From JBEHYA01 sp048498415 (GTDB taxonomy: Bacteria > Pseudomonadota > Alphaproteobacteria > UBA9219 > RGZA01), in assembly GCA_048498415.1 (NCBI GenBank), contig JBEHYA010000009.1, positions 1 to 35,369 of the forward strand: a DNA stretch of 35,369 bases, read 5' to 3'. Both the position numbers and the translations under genes were made by a program. Of the stretch, positions 16,294 to 24,158 are shown piece after piece (the first letter of the stretch is position 1; each line of letters starts with the position of its first letter). The notes beneath the pieces were generated by a model. The model did no database searches. It saw nothing but the letters and a program-made list of their open reading frames with translations, and was not told the origin of the DNA.

Positions 16294-18043
16294 GCGCGCC
16301 ATTCCCCATTTATTTACGCCTGTTCTGCTTGCCGTGCTGCTGGCAGGTTGCGCCGGGCCGGATTATAGCCGCCCCGATATCAGCCTGCCCACGCACTGGC
16401 CGTGGGAAAATGTGGCGAAACCGGAAGCCTCTACGCAAATTCCCGCCGACTGGTGGCGCAGCTTCAACGATCCCGTGCTGAATGCGCTGGAAGAAGAAGG
16501 CCTGAAGGGCAATGCCGATTTAATCATTGCCGCCGCACGCGTGGCGGAAGCCCGCGCGGGCCTGACGTATCAGGATTCCTTCCTGTTTCCATCATTAGAT
16601 GTGCAAGGCAGCGCCGCACGCGCGGCGCCCAGCAGGCAAACCGCCGCCGGCGCGCTTGTGGGCGGCAAGCCTTCCAATGATTTCAGCATCGCCGCGGTGC
16701 TGACTTATGAAATCGATCTATGGGGTAAGCTGCGCCGCGCTTCGGAATCCGCCCGCGCGCAACTCATGGCATCTGAGGCCAACCGCGATGCCGTGCGCTT
16801 GGCCGTGGCCGCCGATATTGCCAACAGCTATTTCAACCTACGCGCCCTTGATGGCCAGATGGTGGTCACCAACGAGACCGCAACTTCGCGCCGCGAAGCT
16901 TTGGATTACCAGCAGAAGCAATACACCCACGGCGCCGTGGATCAACTCACCTATAAGCAGGCGCAGGCGGAACTCGCGGCAGCCGAAGCGCAGGTGCCCG
17001 TGCTACAGCAGGCGCGCACCGAACAGGAAAATGCGCTGGCCATTCTCCTTGGCCGCTCGCCCGCCGATATTCTGGGTAAAACCATCGACCGCGGCGCGAA
17101 GCTGAAGGAAATGCCGGTGCCCGCCACGCTGGCTGTGAATGCGCCCAGCAGTTTACTTGAACAACGCCCGGATATTCAGGCGGCCGAGCAGGATCTGGTT
17201 TCCGCCAATGCCGATATTGGCGTCGCCAAAGCGCAGTACTTCCCCACCATTTCGCTTGGCGCCCTGCTGGGGCTGGAGAGCAACAAGATCGATAACCTGT
17301 TCAAAACCTCCGCCCGCACCTGGCAGGTGGGCGGCACGCTGGCAGGGCCCCTTCTGAACATGGGCCGCACCGATGCCGGGGTGGATGCCGCCACGGCGCG
17401 TAAAGATCAGGCGCTTGCCGCATATGAACAAACAGTGCGGAAAGCCTTTGGTGACGTTGCCAATAATCTAAGCGCTGAAAAAACTGCCGCCACGCGTGCG
17501 GAAGCGCAGCAGCGCATGGCAAAACTGCGCGCTGATACCGTGCGCCTTGCCAATCTGCGCTATAAAGCCGGTTATTCGAATTACCTCGAAGTTCTTGATG
17601 CGCAGCGTTTTCTTTATCAGGCACAGCTGGATAGCATCACCGCCATGCGCGACCGCCTCACCGCTTCCGTCAATCTCTATAAAGCGCTTGGCGGCGGCTG
17701 GGTGAGCGGCAAAGAAACGCCGGTGCCGGTTGCTGCCACGGAAGCTGCGCCCGCGACGCCCGCCCCCGCCACCTACGATGCGTGGCTGGGCAAATGGAAC
17801 GGCGTGGAAGGCACCTATATGGAAATCACCAAGGCGAATGGCGCCTATAACGTGCGCATCCGTGAATTAGATAGCATCCGCACCTACACCGCCACGCCCA
17901 TGGATAACGGCCTGCAATTTACGCGTGGCACCGCGCCCGTCACCATCCACGCCGGCAACGGCAAGGATACCGGCATGAAGTGGCTGGCCGGCAAAACCAC
18001 TTGCCTGGTTCTGGGCAAGAACGAAGGCTATTGCCGCGACTAA
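16286..18043 (+). CDS. Outer-membrane efflux lipoprotein (OprM type) with extra C-terminal domain
   Basis: Start ATG 16286 gives a clear lipoprotein signal, with lipobox LLAGC and lipidated Cys22; the longer frame from 16160 lies inside the pump gene. The body has two outer-membrane efflux repeats, with the typical RPDIQAAEQDLVSANADIGVAKAQYFP in the middle and YLEVLDAQRFLYQAQL near the end. OprM relatives normally end close to YKALGGGW. Here a P/A-rich linker leads to about 80 further residues beginning YDAWLGKWNGVEGTYMEI, with a beta-rich pattern and two cysteines near the end, so the total is 585 residues instead of the usual 470-490. This added module would face the periplasm. The core function, outer-membrane exit duct for the pump, is well supported. 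Confidence 0.93.
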   Translation: MNKRAIPHLFTPVLLAVLLAGCAGPDYSRPDISLPTHWPWENVAKPEASTQIPADWWRSFNDPVLNALEEEGLKGNADLIIAAARVAEARAGLTYQDSFLFPSLDVQGSAARAAPSRQTAAGALVGGKPSNDFSIAAVLTYEIDLWGKLRRASESARAQLMASEANRDAVRLAVAADIANSYFNLRALDGQMVVTNETATSRREALDYQQKQYTHGAVDQLTYKQAQAELAAAEAQVPVLQQARTEQENALAILLGRSPADILGKTIDRGAKLKEMPVPATLAVNAPSSLLEQRPDIQAAEQDLVSANADIGVAKAQYFPTISLGALLGLESNKIDNLFKTSARTWQVGGTLAGPLLNMGRTDAGVDAATARKDQALAAYEQTVRKAFGDVANNLSAEKTAATRAEAQQRMAKLRADTVRLANLRYKAGYSNYLEVLDAQRFLYQAQLDSITAMRDRLTASVNLYKALGGGWVSGKETPVPVAATEAAPATPAPATYDAWLGKWNGVEGTYMEITKANGAYNVRIRELDSIRTYTATPMDNGLQFTRGTAPVTIHAGNGKDTGMKWLAGKTTCLVLGKNEGYCRD

Positions 18044-18089
18044 ATTTTAGCCTATCTCGTTTTTTCTATTCATATCACAGGAGAACATC

Positions 18090-18590
18090 ATGACGCTTTC
18101 CATGTATCAGGCTTCTATTCCGGGTTTCATCAACATTCTGAACAATCTTTCCGTCATTCTCAAAAAGGCGGAAACGCATGCCACGGTAAAGAACATCGAC
18201 CCCTCGATTTTTGTGAATGCGCGGCTTGCGCCCGATATGTATCCGCTTTCCCGCCAGATCCAGATCGCATCCGACAGCGTGAAGGGCTGCGCCGCGCGCC
18301 TTGCCGGCGTGGAGCTGCCCAGCTTTCCCGATACCGAGACCACCTTTGCCGAACTGCAGGAACGCATCGCCAAAACGGTGAAGTTTCTGCAAAGCGTCAC
18401 GCCGCAGCAGATTGATGGCAGCGAGAGCCGCGATATCGTGGTGAAGGGCCGCAAGGAACGCCACTTCAAGGGGCAGGATTATCTGTTCACTTTCGTGATT
18501 CCCAATTTCTATTTCCACGTCACCACCGCCTATGACATCTTGCGCCACAACGGCGTGGAACTTGGCAAAGCCGATTATCTCGGCATGTAA
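18090..18590 (+). CDS. DUF1993 family protein
   Basis: A 166-residue protein matching the DUF1993 family throughout: an N-terminal SMYQASIPGFINILNNLSVILKKAE, then NARLAPDMYPLSRQIQIASD, and a C-terminal FYFHVTTAYDILRHNGVELGKADYLG. The family is predicted to form a four-helix bundle related to the DinB-type fold; its biochemical role is unknown. AGGAGA lies just before the ATG. It is 46 bp downstream of the outer-membrane factor and 15 bp upstream of the MFS gene, so it is probably co-transcribed with the efflux operon and may be a stress accessory. Confidence 0.88.
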   Translation: MTLSMYQASIPGFINILNNLSVILKKAETHATVKNIDPSIFVNARLAPDMYPLSRQIQIASDSVKGCAARLAGVELPSFPDTETTFAELQERIAKTVKFLQSVTPQQIDGSESRDIVVKGRKERHFKGQDYLFTFVIPNFYFHVTTAYDILRHNGVELGKADYLGM

Positions 18591-18605
18591 TTACTAGGGC
18601 ATATA

Positions 18606-19820
18606 ATGGCGCGCTCTCGTGTGCAAAACTTTTTCCTTATCTGCATGCTGGGCGCGCTGAGCCTGGTCAGCCCGTTTTCCATCGATATGTATCTCTCCGC
18701 TTTCCAGCGCATGGCGGCGGATCTGCACACGACCAGCGCGGTCGTTTCCCTCACCCTCTCCAGCTATTTCATCGGGCTGGCGCTGGGGCAAATATTATAT
18801 GGCCCGCTGCTCGACCGCTTTGGCCGTAAGGCGCCCGTATACGCCGGCTTTGCGCTTTTTATTCTGGCCTCCCTAGGCTGCCTGTTCGCGCAGAATATCG
18901 AGACGCTGATTGTGCTGCGCTTCTTTCAGGCGCTGGGCGGCTGTTCGGCGGGCGTGGCATCGCTTGCCATGGTACGTGACTTTTTTCCGGTGAATGAAAG
19001 CGCCAAGATTTTGTCGCTTGTATTCCTGTGCATCGGCGTCTCGCCGCTGCTGGCGCCCACGGTGGGTGGATTGATCGTCACATGGCTGGGCTGGAAATGG
19101 GTGTTCATTATTCTTGCCGCTTTCGTCGTGGCGCTGTGCGGCATGATGGTGTTCTTTTTGCCCGAAGGGCATCAGCCGGATAAAACGATTTCGCTCAAAC
19201 CCGGCCCTATCCTGAAAACCTTCTGGCATATTCTGCAGGTGCCCCAGTTTCATGTGTATGCGCTGGCGGGCGCATTCTCGTTTGCGGGCCTGTTCACCTA
19301 TGTGGCGGGTTCGCCCATTATTTTTATCGATCACTATCACATCAGCCCCGCCATGTTCGGCGGCATTTTCGCATGTCTCACCATGGGCTTCATTGCCGGC
19401 AACCAGCTGAACATACTGCTGCTGCGCCGGTATTCCAGCGACGTGCTGTTCGGCTGGGTTGCCGCCATTCAGGCCGGCATCGGGGTTGTTTTTCTTGCGG
19501 GCGTGGCCACCGGCCTTATCGGTTTTTACGGCACCATGGTGTTGTTCTTCGTGTTTTTATCCTGCGCCGGCATTACCTATCCCAATGCCGCCGCCATGGC
19601 GCTGGCGCCATTCACGAAAAATGTGGGCAGCGCGGCGGCAATGCTGGGGTTTATTCAAATGAGCGTAGGGGCGTTCATCTCGACCGGCATCGGCATTTTA
19701 AATGCGCATGACAGCCTGCCGGTGATCACGATTTTATGCCTTACATCCGCGCTTGGCCTTGCCATTCTTATGCTGGGCCGCGGGCGCATTCACCCTGAAA
19801 CAAATCCGCCGGATGCGTGA
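18606..19820 (+). CDS. Bcr/CflA-type MFS drug exporter
   Basis: A 404-residue major facilitator with about 12 membrane helices. Residues near the start, SPFSIDMYLSAF, and the loop motif GQILYGPLLDRFGRK identify the Bcr/CflA drug:H+ antiporter group (chloramphenicol, bicyclomycin and related compounds), as do RFFQALGGCSAG and the antiporter-type segment SPLLAPTVGGLI. It lies directly behind the RND pump and DUF1993 gene on the same strand and would pass substrate across the inner membrane to the periplasm, where the RND system can pick it up. Actual substrates cannot be read from the sequence. Confidence 0.93.
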   Translation: MARSRVQNFFLICMLGALSLVSPFSIDMYLSAFQRMAADLHTTSAVVSLTLSSYFIGLALGQILYGPLLDRFGRKAPVYAGFALFILASLGCLFAQNIETLIVLRFFQALGGCSAGVASLAMVRDFFPVNESAKILSLVFLCIGVSPLLAPTVGGLIVTWLGWKWVFIILAAFVVALCGMMVFFLPEGHQPDKTISLKPGPILKTFWHILQVPQFHVYALAGAFSFAGLFTYVAGSPIIFIDHYHISPAMFGGIFACLTMGFIAGNQLNILLLRRYSSDVLFGWVAAIQAGIGVVFLAGVATGLIGFYGTMVLFFVFLSCAGITYPNAAAMALAPFTKNVGSAAAMLGFIQMSVGAFISTGIGILNAHDSLPVITILCLTSALGLAILMLGRGRIHPETNPPDA

Positions 19821-19855
19821 GGCACCCGGCGGGAAATGATCGGTTAAACGCTACG

Positions 19856-20238
19856 TATTATTTATGCGTGGCTTTATAAGCCTCAAACTGCGCGGCAAGA
19901 TCCTTGATGGCCGCGGCGTTCTTGTCGTTTTCCGCTTTCAGCTCCTGCACGGCTTTCACCAGCGGGGCGGTCAGCTTGGCATAATCCAGCGCCTTGCTGT
20001 CCTTGACCACTTCCGTCGTGCCGTCGGCCAGCTTAAGCGTGATGTCCTTGCCGGTATTGATGAGCAGCGACGGGAATTCCTTGGCGACTTCCTGCGCAAT
20101 GAAACCCACCTGCTCGCCTTCCAGCTTGTCCTGCGCCACGTCGCGCCAATGCCATGTCACCGGGCGAAGCTTCAGGATGGTATCCAGGCCCTTCGCTTCA
20201 TCCAGATCCGCCACTTTCTCCTTCAGGCGGATATCGGA
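19856..20238. repeat. Near-identical 383-bp repeat, copy 1
   Basis: Matches 21527-21909 in direct orientation with an offset of 1671 bp. I count five mismatches in 383 bp. It covers the 3' end of the first S74 gene, from the SDIRLKEK segment through the stop codon and two bases beyond. Only one of the five differences changes an amino acid (Glu versus Gly in LDEAKG/LDGAKG). Homology drops sharply at the upstream edge. Confidence 0.95.
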
Positions 20239-21507
20239 CGAGGACCAGCCATAGGCCGATTGCTGGCCTGACGTATTTTCCAGCTTGGTGTAGGAAATCG
20301 AGTCCTGCGTGCTGCCATTCGAATTGATATTGCTGATGGTGGTGGTATGCGTGCCGTCCCCGTTGTCGTGCCAGCTAATAGTCATATAGCCGTCATTATT
20401 GCCGCCACCCCCGCTGCTGGTATTTGTCCGGCAATTGTCGCTGTCCGAGGAGGTCGTCGTGGGCACACAATCATTGCCCTTCAGTTTATAGGTCGTCGTG
20501 GTGATGGTCACCTTATTGCCCGTTTGGCCGGACGGGCAGGATTGCGTGGCCGTCGTAGTTTTGGTGCCGGGGCAGATAATGCGTTTGCAATCCGACGTAT
20601 CTACCTTGGTCGTATAACTGCTGGTGCAGCCGGGCGAACTGGGCTTGAGATCATAATTCACGCCTACCGTGATATGAATTTTGCCCGTCTGGCCGGTAGG
20701 GCATTTGACATCCTTATTATGCACTTCGTCGTCCGGGCAGCAGTTACCGCTCTTTTTGGTGTATGTCCAGACGCCGCATTGCGCCTTGCCGGCGCTGCAG
20801 TTGGCCTGTGCAGTATAGGTATTACCGGCATAGACATCCTGATGTTTACTATTCAATAAGGCGTCGCCCGACACATATTCATTGCACAATTTGGGCAGGT
20901 CGATGCTGCGGCATACGCCGCGCAGAAGCATGCTGAGACTACCGGCCTTGGCTTTGTAATCATCCCATTCCTTCTGGGTGTTGGCGGGAACGAAAAAGGT
21001 CTTCTTATTAGCGCCCGTCGTATTGTTATCAATGACCACGCATTCGTCATAGAGCTGCATCAGCTGCGTGGCTTTGGATACGCCCGGATAGGCGATCGTT
21101 GAGTGCGCTTCTTTCTGGTTTTCAAAAGAACCGCCTGTGCCGATGACGCCTTGCGAAGAAAAGTTGGGGCCTTTGGAGGCGTTATTCGCCGCGACCGCTT
21201 CATCATGCGCCTTATCGGACGCGTCTTCGCGTTTATCGTTATATTTATCGAGATCCGTATCGGTATCTTTCTTGATGTCGGCCAGATAATCATCCGCGGC
21301 GTCGTCTCCCGCTTGCTTGGCTTTGGCTTTGGCAGCCGCATCGGCCGCAGGATCAGGTTTGACTTTTTCAACCACCGTCTTGTTATTAACCTCTTCAACC
21401 GCTTCCTGCTGCTGTTGATCGCTAAACGCAAAGCATGGCGCGGTGCTAAGGACAAGGCCCATACACAGCAGGCTACCGAGGGCAAGACGTTGATAAATGG
21501 CTTTCAT
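19858..21507 (-). CDS. Secreted cysteine-rich protein with C-terminal Peptidase_S74 domain (A)
   Basis: A 549-residue protein of unknown function. An N-terminal signal peptide (LLCMGLVLSTAPCFA) predicts export. Residues about 30-130 are charged and low complexity. A middle domain follows, with LPKLCNE and repeated cysteine modules of the type CPxGQTGKxxxT. A serine/threonine/glycine-rich link leads to the S74 intramolecular chaperone domain at about 424-549 (SDIRLKEK, then EGEQVGFIAQEVAKEFP, ending in a coiled coil). In phage tail spikes this domain drives trimerisation and then cuts itself off at the serine of the SD motif, which is present here. A trimeric surface fibre or adhesin is a reasonable inference. 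It follows its paralogue by 21 bp and is convergent with the MFS gene. Confidence 0.85.
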   Translation of the reverse strand: MKAIYQRLALGSLLCMGLVLSTAPCFAFSDQQQQEAVEEVNNKTVVEKVKPDPAADAAAKAKAKQAGDDAADDYLADIKKDTDTDLDKYNDKREDASDKAHDEAVAANNASKGPNFSSQGVIGTGGSFENQKEAHSTIAYPGVSKATQLMQLYDECVVIDNNTTGANKKTFFVPANTQKEWDDYKAKAGSLSMLLRGVCRSIDLPKLCNEYVSGDALLNSKHQDVYAGNTYTAQANCSAGKAQCGVWTYTKKSGNCCPDDEVHNKDVKCPTGQTGKIHITVGVNYDLKPSSPGCTSSYTTKVDTSDCKRIICPGTKTTTATQSCPSGQTGNKVTITTTTYKLKGNDCVPTTTSSDSDNCRTNTSSGGGGNNDGYMTISWHDNGDGTHTTTISNINSNGSTQDSISYTKLENTSGQQSAYGWSSSDIRLKEKVADLDEAKGLDTILKLRPVTWHWRDVAQDKLEGEQVGFIAQEVAKEFPSLLINTGKDITLKLADGTTEVVKDSKALDYAKLTAPLVKAVQELKAENDKNAAAIKDLAAQFEAYKATHK

Positions 21508-21526
21508 CGCTGGTTTTTCCTGTCTC

Positions 21527-21909
21527 TATTATTTATGCGTGGCTTTATAAGCCTCAAACTGCGCGGCAAGATCCTTGATGGCCGCAGCGTTCTTGTCGTT
21601 TTCCGCTTTCAGCTCCTGCACGGCTTTCACCAGCGGGGCGGTCAGCTTGGCATAATCCAGCGCCTTGCTGTCCTTGACCACTTCCGTTGTGCCGTCGGCC
21701 AGCTTAAGCGTGATGTCCTTGCCGGTATTGATGAGCAGCGACGGGAATTCCTTGGCGACTTCCTGCGCAATGAAGCCTACCTGCTCGCCTTCCAGCTTGT
21801 CCTGCGCCACGTCGCGCCAATGCCATGTCACCGGGCGAAGCTTCAGGATGGTATCCAGGCCCTTCGCTCCATCCAGATCCGCCACTTTCTCCTTCAGGCG
21901 GATATCGGA
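21527..21909. repeat. Near-identical 383-bp repeat, copy 2
   Basis: The partner of 19856-20238. It encodes the S74 chaperone domain of the upstream paralogue and extends two bases past its stop codon. The rest of the two genes is much more diverged, so this block looks like a recent gene conversion or an exchangeable end cassette. Confidence 0.95.
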
Positions 21910-23166
21910 GGAATAGCCGGAAAGGCCCGAATTGGAACAGTTACCGCACTGGGTTTGCGTGGTATTCACCGTGCCGTTCGAATTATAGTTTGTGATGGTC
22001 GTGGTATGCGTGCCGTCGCCATTATCGGTCCAGCTTACCTGGTCCCAGCCGCCACCGCCGCCACCACCGCCGCCACCGCTATTGGTTGGCGGATTGGGCG
22101 TGCAATTATCAGCAACCGCCGTTGTCGTGGTGACGTTACAGTTGGCGCCCGACAAAGTATAGGTCTTGGTCGTTGTGGTCACCTTGCTACCTGTATAGCC
22201 CGACGGGCACGCACTGCTGGCGGTGTCGGATGACGTGGCGGGACAGACGCGCACCTTGCAGTTGGATGTGTCAACAGTACTTTTTGAAGTTGGCACACAA
22301 CCGGGCGAACTGCCATTCAAGGCATAGGTCGTGCTGACGGATATATTGATCTTGCCAACCTGGGGGGACGGGCAGTTGACCAGGCTTGTATCGACGCGTG
22401 GCGCCGGGCAGCAACTACCCGTCGCATTTTTATAACTCCAGGAACCGCACTGGGTGCCGCTGGCCGAGCACACAGCCGTCGCCGTATAATTTTCACCGGC
22501 GTGCACGGTTTGGCTGGCGCCACCCACCAGGCTGCTGCCAGCCACATTTTCATTGCACAGTTTTGGCAAATCGAGGCTGCGGCATACGCCATGCAACGTC
22601 ATGCCGAGGCCACTGGCCTGCTGCTTATACTGCGTCCATTCCTGAATATCTTTGCCCGGCACGAAATACGTTTTGGCATTTGTATTATCGATCACCACGC
22701 AGTCATTGTGAATCTGCATGAGCTGCGTATCGGGATTCGAGGATCCCTTGTACGCGATGGTGGAGTTGTTTTCTTTCACGCCTTCATATGAATCTGTGCC
22801 GTTGGTAACCACACTGCCTTGGGAGGGGAACTTCGGGCCCTTGGAATTTGCAGGAATTTTGTATGTCACTTTGCCGGAAACGGTTTCGCGGGTATCTTGC
22901 TGAGCGGCCGCGTCATCCGCACGATCGCTGACGATTTCGTTCGCAGCAGCCTTACCGGTATTCGTCGCTGTTTTTTCCTGCGACGAGTTAAGGTCCGCAA
23001 GCGTGGCCGCGATTGTACTGGTCGATGTGGTGGTCGAATTACCGCTGGAACTTGAAGATGTATCCGACGAGGAATCGCCCAGGGCAAAAGCGGGGTTCGC
23101 CGCGGCAAAAAGGCCGAGCGCAGCCAGGATTGCAATCGAAAGAATGATTGGCTTGATCGTCTTCAT
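21529..23166 (-). CDS. Secreted cysteine-rich protein with C-terminal Peptidase_S74 domain (B)
   Basis: A 545-residue paralogue of the downstream S74 protein. It has a signal peptide ending near ANPAFA, then a serine/threonine-rich stretch. The conserved domain contains STIAYKG, DCVVIDN, TYFVPG, GVCRSLDLPKLCNE and three cysteine modules (such as CPSGYTGSKVTT). A run of about ten glycines follows, then TWD-type residues DGDGTHTTTI, and finally the S74 domain from about residue 420. The middle domains of the two proteins share cysteine spacing but roughly half or fewer identical residues, while the S74 domains differ at one residue. AGGGGA six bases before the ATG supports the start. Role unknown; an exported fibre is likely. 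No phage structural genes are nearby. Confidence 0.85.
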   Translation of the reverse strand: MKTIKPIILSIAILAALGLFAAANPAFALGDSSSDTSSSSSGNSTTTSTSTIAATLADLNSSQEKTATNTGKAAANEIVSDRADDAAAQQDTRETVSGKVTYKIPANSKGPKFPSQGSVVTNGTDSYEGVKENNSTIAYKGSSNPDTQLMQIHNDCVVIDNTNAKTYFVPGKDIQEWTQYKQQASGLGMTLHGVCRSLDLPKLCNENVAGSSLVGGASQTVHAGENYTATAVCSASGTQCGSWSYKNATGSCCPAPRVDTSLVNCPSPQVGKINISVSTTYALNGSSPGCVPTSKSTVDTSNCKVRVCPATSSDTASSACPSGYTGSKVTTTTKTYTLSGANCNVTTTTAVADNCTPNPPTNSGGGGGGGGGGWDQVSWTDNGDGTHTTTITNYNSNGTVNTTQTQCGNCSNSGLSGYSSDIRLKEKVADLDGAKGLDTILKLRPVTWHWRDVAQDKLEGEQVGFIAQEVAKEFPSLLINTGKDITLKLADGTTEVVKDSKALDYAKLTAPLVKAVQELKAENDKNAAAIKDLAAQFEAYKATHK

Positions 23167-23351
23167 GGGGCATCCCCTAATATTTCAAAAAACCAACAAA
23201 ATTCGCATTAATTGCATATGCAGTTTACTGAGCCTTTTTTAACAAAGGCTTATTTAACGGCGACATACGCCCGATAGCATAACGTATTGATTTAGGCGGC
23301 TTTTAGCCCAGGCGCCGGGTGGGCGCAGGCTTAACTGCTCGCAAACATGGT
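23167..23351. other. AT-rich intergenic region before the S74 genes
   Basis: This gap separates the small secreted pair from the S74 genes, all leftward. It is AT-rich next to the S74 start and holds a perfect 7-bp inverted repeat with 6-base loop (AGCCTTT 23231-23237, AAAGGCT 23244-23250) and a 10-bp palindrome, TGCATATGCA, at 23213-23222. No convincing -35/-10 pair or T-run terminator is visible. It probably holds the S74 promoter. Confidence 0.4.
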
Positions 23352-23666
23352 TTATTTTTTATTATCCCAGACGCATGCCGTGGTGGTCTGCGCAAAAACC
23401 CAGTTCGTGCCGATACACATGCACACCATGCCGGTTTTGGTGATCGCGAGCGTGCCTTGCGTATCATCCACGCAGGGCAGCGGCGGCATGCCAAACATAT
23501 ACATCTGCACGAACGGCACGGGCGTCAAGGTGTTCACCTTGTGGGGGCGGGCATCTTGATCATCGTCCCCCGTTTGGGCGAAAGCCGGTGCTGCCAGACT
23601 AAGGCACACGCCAAAAACAGCTCGGCAGACCGCTTTACGGAAAAGAGATTTTACTGCCACTGGCAT
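23352..23666 (-). CDS. Small secreted protein with C-terminal Cys/Trp motif (1)
   Basis: A 104-residue protein that I do not recognise. It has a signal peptide ending in LAAPAFA, an acidic short segment, and a C-terminal motif: C-V-D-D-x-x-GTLAIT-x-x-G-x-x-C-x-C, a tryptophan, and C-x-W near the end. The upstream neighbour has the same arrangement, so the two are paralogues. Four cysteines suggest two disulphides outside the cytoplasm. The start overlaps the end of that gene by 16 bp without a clear ribosome-binding site, implying translational coupling. Given the S74 fibres downstream, a cell-surface role is conceivable, but no function can be named. Confidence 0.7.
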   Translation of the reverse strand: MPVAVKSLFRKAVCRAVFGVCLSLAAPAFAQTGDDDQDARPHKVNTLTPVPFVQMYMFGMPPLPCVDDTQGTLAITKTGMVCMCIGTNWVFAQTTTACVWDNKK

Positions 23667-24088
23667 GGGTCAGCCGTGTTCATAGTGTTCCAGTATTCAA
23701 ACACCGTGCAGGTGCAGAAAGTGCCGCGCGACGTCATTGCGATGGTGCCTTTAACCTGCGGAATGCACTCAATAGGCTGCTGGGCGTGCATGAAGAATTG
23801 CGCATAAGGCGTGGGCGAAATCTGGTATTTGGAACCCGGCTTCAGCATAGGGCCAACCGGCATGGGCGGCTGTTCTTCCTGCTGGGCCTGGATTGCTTCC
23901 GCTTTGTGGCGGCGCTTGCGCGGATTTTCATCGTCTTCGGTCGCCGGGTCGCTCGCCCGTTCGGCGGCGGCTTCATCGGCCGGCACTTCGATGACCTGCG
24001 CGTGCACGGGATGCGCGGGCAGCGCCAGCACGAAGGCGAATGCAAAGGCCCATATTGAAAACAAAGGGAGTATAAAATTGTTTTTCAT
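23651..24088 (-). CDS. Small secreted protein with C-terminal Cys/Trp motif (2)
   Basis: A 145-residue protein with an N-terminal signal peptide ending around PVHAQ, then a charged, alanine/glutamate-rich spacer of about 55 residues. A proline-rich stretch leads to a C-terminal domain, C-I-P-Q-x-K-GTIAMT-x-x-G-x-x-C-x-C, then W and C-x-W. The domain matches the next gene product in cysteine and tryptophan positions and in the preceding PFVQMYM/PYAQFFM segment. The spacer is absent from the shorter paralogue. Family and role are unknown. It is the first gene of this leftward secreted cluster; lnt lies 70 bp further downstream of... its 5' side, on the same strand, so read-through from lnt is possible. 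Confidence 0.7.
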   Translation of the reverse strand: MKNNFILPLFSIWAFAFAFVLALPAHPVHAQVIEVPADEAAAERASDPATEDDENPRKRRHKAEAIQAQQEEQPPMPVGPMLKPGSKYQISPTPYAQFFMHAQQPIECIPQVKGTIAMTSRGTFCTCTVFEYWNTMNTADPCQWQ

Positions 24089-24158
24089 GTCGGCAACCTG
24101 AAAATGGAAAAGGTGTGCGCAGGAGCCGGATCATGGCCCGCCCGTGTTTAATATTTTG

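Noticed and set aside
19806..19832. Terminator after the MFS gene (CCGCCGG/CCGGCGG stem)
   Set aside because: The stem is only 7 bp, starts inside the coding region and has no T-run on either strand.
19858..23166. Prophage tail-fibre region
   Set aside because: The S74 domain is phage-like, but both proteins have signal peptides and no other phage gene occurs in the window.
23213..23222. Palindrome TGCATATGCA as an operator
   Set aside because: Ten bases in AT-rich DNA without a second copy; could be chance.
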